Positions 57,784-64,000 of a DNA stretch of 64,000 nt are shown here, one piece after another. The translations under genes were made by a program, and so were the position numbers. The notes under the pieces are model-generated. The model did not search any database, was not told the DNA's origin, and saw nothing but the letters and a program-made list of their open reading frames with translations. The number at the start of each line of letters is the position of its first letter. Position 1 is the first letter of the stretch. Source of the stretch: Amblyomma americanum (taxonomy: Eukaryota > Arthropoda > Arachnida > Ixodida > Ixodidae); assembly GCF_052857255.1 (NCBI RefSeq), contig NC_135497.1:193925632-193989631 (forward strand). The letters run 5' to 3'.

Positions 57784-58930
57784 CCGTATTTACACTATTG
57801 TAAGTCGGCACGAATGTAAGTTGACCCCCCTCACATCACATTTCTGAAAAAAACAACAACTTGGAGGTCGTTTACACTTGGCCTTTAATAAAAGAACCAT
57901 ATAGCAATATCCTTCGGCCTCCGTTTATTGCCTGCTGCTATCTGCTGCCGCGCGCAGGAGCGCCCGCGGGCACATTCCAAAACAAAATTGTATTAGTCAC
58001 TGGACTACTCGTCCACACTTGCGCCATCGTCCTCACTAGCGCTGCCGTCGCGATTGCTGCTGTGGTCCCACAGCTCGTCGTTCTAACATCGTCGTGCAGC
58101 GAAATCCCGCGCTTCGCAAACAGCCACATCATGACATGACGTAGAGCAACTGAAAATTTTGCCTGGCTGCACCTGCCATGCCTGATCACCCATTGCGAAC
58201 GTCGAACATGCTGCCCGGTGCGCAGTTGTTCGTTTCTTTGGCGTAAAGAATGACAGCCATCTCGAATGTAGCCGTGAACGAGTGCTGGTCGCTTACCGGA
58301 CCTGGAGCACAAATGACGAATGACGGCGCACTACATTAAAAACTTGTGAAACACTGCCGGCAGTAGTGAAACGCGGCCGGCAGTAGAGAAACTATTCGTG
58401 AGTGGCATCGGCTCTTCCGTCGGCTACCGACACTCCCTGGCGCAACTGCGGTTTCTGTTCGCGGTGCTGCCGCGATTGGAACAGCTGCCCTTCCATCTAC
58501 TATTGACGCTCCCTTGAGCGCCTAGTGCGCGGTAGAAAGTAAGCAAAAAAAAGCTTGGATGACGCCCATTAAGAGTAGAATGCGAATGCGTTATTGGGCT
58601 GCCGTGGCTTATCAGCAGACGCAATCTGCAGCCAAGTGGGGGGAGTGCGCTTGTGCGGTTTGCTGCTTATCGACAGCCACCCTCGGCCGCCTCGTGCGGG
58701 GTGGGGATGCCGGTTCTCTGCGTTGACTTAGCAGCTGCTCAAGGCCAGCACCAAGAGCGATGCGACGGAGCCGCCCAGCAGAAATGCAACCACACTGTAG
58801 CATGCCTGATATCTCGTTTGCCTCGCCTTTATTTATGGTGCGATGCTTTGGTTTCGATTTTAGGTAGACCCCCTCCACTTCGGATTTTCAAATTTTGAAA
58901 AATAGGTCGACTTACAATCGTGTAAATATG
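57784..58930. mobile_element. TIR element with Tigger-like N-terminal remnant
   Basis: Left CCGTATTTACACTATTGTAA, right (reverse complement) CATATTTACACGATTGTAAG, then TCG. It is about 1150 bp with a short minus-strand Tigger-like remnant. Confidence 0.75.
58140..58300 (-). pseudogene. N-terminal remnant of a Tigger-like transposase
   Basis: The minus strand reads HSFTATFEMAVILYAKETNN, then CAPGSMFDVRN and a stop. It parallels ISYTAAFKLKVVAYAK...AAGCKFDVNEK of the transposase at 41580-42763, the first helix-turn-helix segment. Only about 30 residues remain and no downstream part follows. Confidence 0.55.
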
Positions 58931-59509
58931 TTAATTGGGACACTCAGTAAACTGAACAGTGAATATGTCAAACTTGATTTGCCACAAAGTGTGCTGTCAT
59001 TTGAAATGCTAAAATTTTGTTATTTGTACTGTTTCCAGCTTGCAGATCAAATCTGCATTGGCTAAATATGACTGAGCCACAGCTTTAAGGCCAACCTACA
59101 TGCTTTTGCAAATTTTATGCGGCAAAAAATATAATGCGGCATGCTGCTGGCATATATCACTATCCAGGCAGGTTGAATGTCTGGCTGCCGCAGCAATGCT
59201 GGCAGTGTGCACCATGGCCTCTTGGTGAAAAAGATGTGGCAATGGGCATTTTCTTCCTTTCTTTTTAAATTTCAGCAGTAGCATGCAAGTAGAAAAAACA
59301 GGAAAGAAAAGTGTGTTGGGCATTAGCGTTGTGCATAATTCAGGAATTCAGCTTCACCTCGTGATTTCCCCAAACATGGCACCAGTGGTCTTCAGTGAGA
59401 CAGGGATAAAAAGCTAAACACGCCTGCTACTGCCTCACAATTGAATAAGTTGTCACGGTAACCGCCAAGACATCCCCGCTTTATAAAACAAACGGACTAT
59501 GCTTACATA

Positions 59510-60279
59510 CCTTATTTACTTGCATAATTTTCACACCCCTAATTTATTACCCAGATTTATAAAAGGAAACGTTTACTTGGATACTTTGCACGCCCTTCTG
59601 TGCAAGCATACCAGCATGCATGCAGATGCACGCAGGGCAGGCTTCAGAAGATCGGCACGGCCGCAACGCCGCATGCGGCTGTGAAAGTTGAATGAGTGTT
59701 GTTAAAAAAAGTCAGTAATTCGTTTGTTAATTGGTTCTGGTAATGAAAAGTCATTTGTGTCGTTTACCCGGCAGCAGTTGCTTTCCCGTATGAGCGGCTG
59801 CAAGAGCAAACTTACGGTAACCTTCGGAGCATGCATCGCAGCAGAACCCGAAACTGCTGAACCGTTGGCAGTTCTGTTTGCTGCTACTCAGCCGGGCTGC
59901 ATGCAAGGGCATCATTTTATCTCCTTGTATCTCCGTTTGCCTCTGACTGCTGGCTTCGCGACTATATCATTCCACATTTATTGCTTTGGGCTGCGCATGC
60001 GCCGTCATGCCGTCACGCTGGGAACTACATAACGTGGGTCTGGGGCAGGTGTGGGCAGATGAGTAGACTTGCGTTTGGAGAACTTTCTTTAGGCCAGCGA
60101 GGGGCACGAGTTGCGGGGTTGACTTGTATGCGGCAATATATATCGTATACAGTGCATGTCACAAAAAAACAAGAGTTTTTTAGGACGTGTTCGCGAAATC
60201 CCAGCGTAATTTGCACACCTCCTTTTTGAAGCCTTAATTTTAGGAAAAAAGGATGCGCAAATTGCGCTAGTAAATATAG
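59510..60279. mobile_element. TIR element with TA duplications
   Basis: Left CCTTATTTACTTGCATAATT, right (reverse complement) CTATATTTACTAGCGCAATT; TA at 59508-59509 and 60280-60281. It is 770 bp with no ORF. Relatives: 20342-20835, 50205-51460 and a fragment near 18755-18838. Confidence 0.82.
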
Positions 60280-60516
60280 TATTTTGTTTTTGGAATTGAC
60301 AGATCTGCCATTAAAGGGCACATGTAGCAGCCTGAGGCCCATTTCACATGCTGTGATATTTACCTCCTGACGGTGCGATTTCCATCAGTCTGCGACAGGA
60401 GCGAGCATTGGTCTAGCTGCATACGGCTTGTGGTGGATTTTCGTGTGGAATTCAATCGCAGCATCGGTGTGCTTGCTCTGGTACTGATCAGTGGGGATCA
60501 CAGTGGCATCATGTGA

Positions 60517-60891
60517 TGTGCGGTCGCATGGAAGGAGTTGCCACAGCAGGAGAAAAACTGCGACACAGGTGTTGTTTATGTCATTCTGCTTTCATGCGGA
60601 ATGAAGTATGTTGGCGAAACGGGCCATTGCATAAACAAAAGGCTAGGAGAGCACGCTAATGACTGTAGCTACATCACGCATTCAGGAAAGCTGGCGACTC
60701 ATTGCCATTGCTGCAAAAATTACAAGCCTCTGTTCAGAAGAACCATGATAATTTCGCATTCCAATAACAAAACAGAGAGAGAGATCGCAGAAGCTTTTGA
60801 GATCAAATCCTCCAGGGCCGAAAGGTGTATCAGCAATGTGACTTTGTCGTTGTCTAATAAAGACGTTGACATGCTTAGGCTGTCGCTCTGA
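60517..60891 (+). CDS. GIY-YIG endonuclease fragment of a Penelope-like retroelement
   Basis: The frame is open from 60517 to a TGA at 60889-60891, with no ATG at the start, so this is a 5'-truncated C-terminal piece. It reads GVVYVILLSCGMKYVGETGH (GIY-YIG core, here VVY and YVG), then KRLGEH with the expected Arg, a Cys/His pair (THCHCC), and EREIAEAFEIKS with the expected Glu. Penelope-like elements carry such an endonuclease after the reverse transcriptase. The downstream part with CATTAAAACCAGTTGTAAGT near 61003 fits the family's 3' end. The reverse transcriptase is missing, so the fragment is not autonomous. Confidence 0.85.
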   Translation, partial: CAVAWKELPQQEKNCDTGVVYVILLSCGMKYVGETGHCINKRLGEHANDCSYITHSGKLATHCHCCKNYKPLFRRTMIISHSNNKTEREIAEAFEIKSSRAERCISNVTLSLSNKDVDMLRLSL

Positions 60892-61060
60892 GTGTGTTGT
60901 GTGGATCTGGTTACGATTGCTTATACCATTATGTTATTTCCTTTCTTTGTTTGCCACTGGTGACGCTCACGTCTTGTGTATAAAAGATTGCCTGTTTTCA
61001 CCATTAAAACCAGTTGTAAGTTCGCGTGCTGTGTTGGTGTTGTTGTTGTGTCTCTATTTT

Positions 61061-61224
61061 TGTAAAAAGTTAAGCGCGTCGAACCATCATGAACAACCTA
61101 CTAGGCCCAATTCTTGCCATTTCACCTGCAGCTGCTTTGTTGTGCGCGGCAAGACGATCGTGGTGTGTTGTCTCGTTTTGTAAAAAGTTAAGCGCATTGA
61201 ACCATCATGAACAACCTACTAGGC
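61061..61224. repeat. Direct repeat of about 46 bp
   Basis: TGTAAAAAGTTAAGCGCGTC through CATGAACAACCTACTAGGC at 61061-61107 recurs at 61178-61224 with about one change, 117 bases apart, just downstream of the Penelope-like ORF. Confidence 0.9.
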
Positions 61225-62103
61225 AGACGCCCTTTCAAGTGCGGTCGACTGCAGCGCCGCCGCCGCATCTTTCTACCACTTGAGGCCCTCTGCCGGCGGA
61301 GGCAGTCGTGCCACTAGAACCATTCTAGTTCACGATACTCTGGGTATGCATTGCATGGGAAAGCACTCGCTGAGAATTGCAAGGCGACATCACTAACTAT
61401 GTCGAATATTTTCACTGTAGTCGCAGCATGTGAAACGGGCCCGAGACTCTCTACCGCTCATTAAAGGTGTATAAAAATCTTAATTTTTCGTTTCCTTTGT
61501 AGTTATTCATAAGCCATTATCATGCATGGATCGTAGCCATAGCTCGGCTGTTGAAACCAAAACGTGTGAGAGAAGAAATTCAGTTGTAAGTTATTTAGCT
61601 GTCCTAGGCAAATACCACTTGGTCATCCATGCATAGTAATGTCTTATGCATCATTAAAAAGAAGAAAACATGCAACTGAAATTGGGTGTCTCTACTTACT
61701 AGTGCTTCAAATTTTTGAAAGCAGTCAAATTTGAGAGCGGTGGTGTCACAGAGCCTTATTCCTGTATCTTCTGTTACTTGTGCACTAGCCAATTATAGTT
61801 TGACTTTGATCACAACACAATTCTTGGTCAAATTTACACTTGGTGAAGGCCAGAGGTGCACTTCGCATTGTACCCTTCTTTCACGGTACATGCCATTTTA
61901 ATAAGTATGTGCATAATAAAGATCTTAATGTTAATGCAGGTTTGTGGGAATAGCATTCTCGAAATCAATAGGACGAACTGAGCCACTTGTACATAAATGA
62001 GTGAGTGAGTATGAGAGGATTGAGCATTGCCGGAACATTTAATGGTGGATTGTTGTGTCTCCTCAGTGTGCCTTTGTTGGCCATTTGTGTGCTGTGCGTA
62101 CAG

Positions 62104-62368
62104 AGCGCTGGACAAGGAAGAGCTGAGCCTATGGTTCCTGTTTGAGCGTTTGAGCACGAGCTTCAGCAAGGACAGCTCGGACTTCCTGTCAACGCTGTCT
62201 GCATCAGTGCAGCTGCTTCGCACGCTGAGCAGTGTGGAGGGTGTCGTATCCCTGGGGCAGCTTCGCACTTTGCACCTGAGTGCTGCAGATATGGCTGCTC
62301 ATCTGGCCTGGGAGAGGAGAGATGAGAAAGAGTCGCATCCACTACTGAGGCTGGAGAAGATGCTGATG
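62104..62368 (+). CDS. VIRMA: VIRMA exon n (last in the window)
   Basis: The acceptor GCTGTGCGTACAG ends at 62103. The split AC|A codon (Thr) joins exon m. It has 265 bases, phase 2 to 0, encoding SLWFLFERLSTSFSKDSSDF, a Leu-rich helix, LRTLHLSAADMAAHLAW and PLLRLEKMLM. The proposed donor is ATG|GTGTGT at 62369. An alternative GT two bases later would change the phase, so the exact 3' edge is provisional. The basic, RGG-rich C-terminal tail known in vertebrate VIRMA is not in the window. Confidence 0.88.
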
Positions 62369-64000
62369 GTGTGTACTTTTTCCTTGCGCTTCTTTCTGCC
62401 TGATTTAGAAATCTGCTATGTGTGCTTGCTGAACACAGAGCCCAATGCCACTGGTTTGCTTAGCAGCCCTAAGTGGTTTCTTAGCTCATAGTGCTTGAAT
62501 GTTGAGGGAGTGGATTGGTTTATGCAGGCTCTCACTCAGCTAGCTTGGGTCTAGAAGATGTGTAGCTGCCCACTGCATAGCATATATATATATAAAGGAC
62601 ACCATGTCGGGTTCATTTATGTACCAACATGGTGCATTGAAGGCTTTAGATGCAGAGTCAACAAGAACTGGTTTACTTTCTGACAGTGTACCATTGTGGC
62701 TATGATAGTGTTGAGCACACTTGTCTAGGGAAAACTACAAGGTACCAAACACATATGCTAACAAATGCCACTCTGGTGTGCTTGCGTATAACCCCTAGAA
62801 GCCTTCATACCTTCTGCACGGAACGAATGAGAAAAGTTCGAACGCTGAAGCATGCTCTATATTATTTGGAGACACTTGTACGTGTACAGTACAAACAAGG
62901 ACTGTGTGGTTGTTGCACCTTATGGTCTAAGGTTTTTGCGAAAGTCACTAAACTGCACGTGACTAAGCAAGGCTGGTCATTTAGGGTCCTCCTTGTTCCA
63001 CCGAATGTGGCACACAGAGGTCCACCATCCTAGTAGAACAGAGCTTGGAAAGCAGACTGGAGCTGAATGTGCACTACTGTGCTCTTCTAGCAGGATAGAG
63101 GAAGGGTGGGAGAGGAAGAGGAGTAGGGAAGGCTACAAGACTAGCTTCTCCTGCGCTGTTTTCACACAGCTCTTGTCAGAGAGGGCAAGTGCATTATTGT
63201 CGTTTACAGTCAAAGCTTATTAATTCAACCCCCGTTAATTCGCAATGCCGGATAATTTGAACTGCCGGCTCGGTCCCGGCCAACACCTATCTATGGTATC
63301 ACACACTCGCTAATTCAGACACTATATGTCTCACACCGTTTAATTCAAACGAGCTCCCGAAGGAGACCACGTTGAGGTGTGGCCGGCGTGGCAAGGAGTC
63401 TTGTCGAAATAGCCCCACTTAAAACCAGAGTTCCATGCTGCAGTCGCCCTTGCGCCTCTGATGTGCATGCGATGGCAGGCGTGATGACGAGTGAATGGCT
63501 TCCACCTCCAAGAACAGTCCTACCACTTTGCTTCTGTTTCGTTTTTCTGAGCGCGCTAGCCTGCAGCGACGGTGGTTCGACCAGCCAGCATCTACCAGCC
63601 AACCTAATCCTGCTGAGCACCATTTCGGATGCTGACTGGCTCGTCACTGGTGTTTTCCTTCCCTTTCTTTTTTTTTTCATCTTGCCGGTTCAATGCCACT
63701 GAGCCATTTTCTTCGCTTCTGTCTGCATGGTTTCGTTCTCCAGCGCAGTGAAACTGCATGCTCCTCACGTGCCGTTTGTTGTCTGTGCAGTGAAGCCTAC
63801 CCACATGTGATGGTGCTGCTTATGATGGGTGTGATGCAATAGGGTTGGAGTTTGACCGAATTGCATCGTGAAGGATGCGGGAGGCTCTTATGATTTTGGA
63901 GCAGTTCTGCTTCGATGCTCCCAATAGTATGCACGCAATAAAGCATTGATGGGAACGTGAAAAATGGTGATTGCTGTCCCAGTCTGATCTCGAAATTGGG
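62369..64000 (+). other. VIRMA intron after exon n (partial)
   Basis: Contains an AT run near 62582 and the left part of a Tigger-family element from 63207. No further VIRMA exon was found. Confidence 0.7.
63207..64000. mobile_element. Left part of a Tigger-family MITE
   Basis: The terminus CAGTCAAAGCTTATTAATTC, preceded by TA at 63205-63206, and repeated TTAATTC units match the 24882 and 37033 termini. Interior blocks (about 63580-63680 and 63890-63960) correspond, inverted, to 37190-37620. The element continues past the window end. Confidence 0.65.

Larger units (their letters stand above)
60336..61442. mobile_element. TIR element hosting a Penelope-like fragment
   Basis: Left GGCCCATTTCACATGCTGTG and right (reverse complement) GGCCCGTTTCACATGCTGCG match at 18 of 20 positions. 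No transposase is seen. About 700 bases of its length are the Penelope-like fragment. Confidence 0.82.
57588..62103 (+). other. VIRMA intron m-n
   Basis: Contains TIR elements at 57784-58930, 59510-60279 and 60336-61442, the last with a Penelope-like fragment. 61443-62103 shows nothing recognised. Confidence 0.8.
628..62368 (+). other. VIRMA: VIRMA (virilizer homologue) gene, internal part with 14 exons
   Basis: This is the only host gene recognised. Fourteen exons are proposed at 628-771, 4068-4277, 10384-10469, 11974-12120, 12651-12746, 16008-16080, 19560-19696, 22830-22938, 31439-31721, 35256-35349, 43393-43470, 49567-49629, 57427-57587 and 62104-62368. Junction phases are 1,1,0,0,0,1,0,1,2,0,0,0,2, and every pair matches, giving one open frame of about 648 codons. 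Segment order and several motifs (SELLPLPLPLP, LRRVCVQLSDLA, LCDTEIAL, AEHD-like TEHDFGF, TFSKD-like TSFSKD) match human VIRMA as I remember it; no alignment was run. VIRMA is known as the large helical-repeat scaffold that joins WTAP, HAKAI, ZC3H13 and RBM15 to METTL3/METTL14 in the nucleus. Human VIRMA has about 1800 residues, so the window holds roughly a third. The first and last exons lie outside the window. Confidence 0.9.

Noticed and set aside
1..64000. CRISPR arrays, bacterial operons, phage or defence islands
   Set aside because: No regularly spaced repeats, no bacterial gene spacing and no prokaryotic genes; splice-site-bounded exons and tick-type mobile elements show a eukaryotic chromosome.
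1..64000. Integrated viral sequence
   Set aside because: No reading with viral polymerase, capsid or glycoprotein character was found. The only LTR-type sequence is the solo LTR at 50724-51316.

Overview
The window is eukaryotic and most likely comes from a metastriate hard tick (Ixodidae). Two things point there: several copies of a tRNA-headed SINE of the Ruka type known from ixodid ticks, and a dense mixture of Tigger/pogo-like, hAT-like, PIF/Harbinger-like, RTE/CR1-like and Penelope-like remnants inside very long introns. No bacterial, phage or plasmid gene organisation is present. The genus call is inference only.

One host gene runs through the whole window on the + strand. Fourteen short exons between 628 and 62368 (1946 coding bases, about 648 codons) join in a single reading frame with consistent intron phases. 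They encode a central to C-terminal part of VIRMA (virilizer homologue, KIAA1429), the scaffold of the nuclear m6A mRNA methyltransferase accessory complex. The N-terminal third lies upstream of base 1 and the C-terminal tail lies beyond base 64000. Every splice site is GT-AG except the donor after 16080, which is GC. Introns range from about 0.5 kb to 8.5 kb and account for about 97 percent of the window.

The introns hold the mobile DNA. 1-4067: end of a Tigger-like element and a broken RTE-like LINE. 4278-10383: a hAT-like AT-rich element and a TIR element with TA duplications that carries a 30-G run. 10470-19559: a Tigger-related element cut by a SINE, and a collapsed Tigger. 19697-31438: MITEs, a SINE, a roughly 1.4 kb imperfect inverted repeat and a Harbinger-like element. 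31722-43392: SINEs, TIR elements and a Tigger-like element that contains a second, nested element. 43471-57426: more Tigger fragments, a tandem duplication split by a LINE 3' end, a solo LTR inside a MITE, and a three-level nest (Tigger, then TIR element, then SINE). 57588-64000: more TIR elements, one holding a Penelope-like GIY-YIG endonuclease ORF.

All mobile-element coding regions look broken or truncated, apart from the intact-looking 125-codon GIY-YIG fragment. I found no new multi-gene system. The most unusual features are the long intronic inverted repeat, the GC-AG intron supported by frame, the nested insertions that give relative ages, and the solo LTR with clear boundaries.
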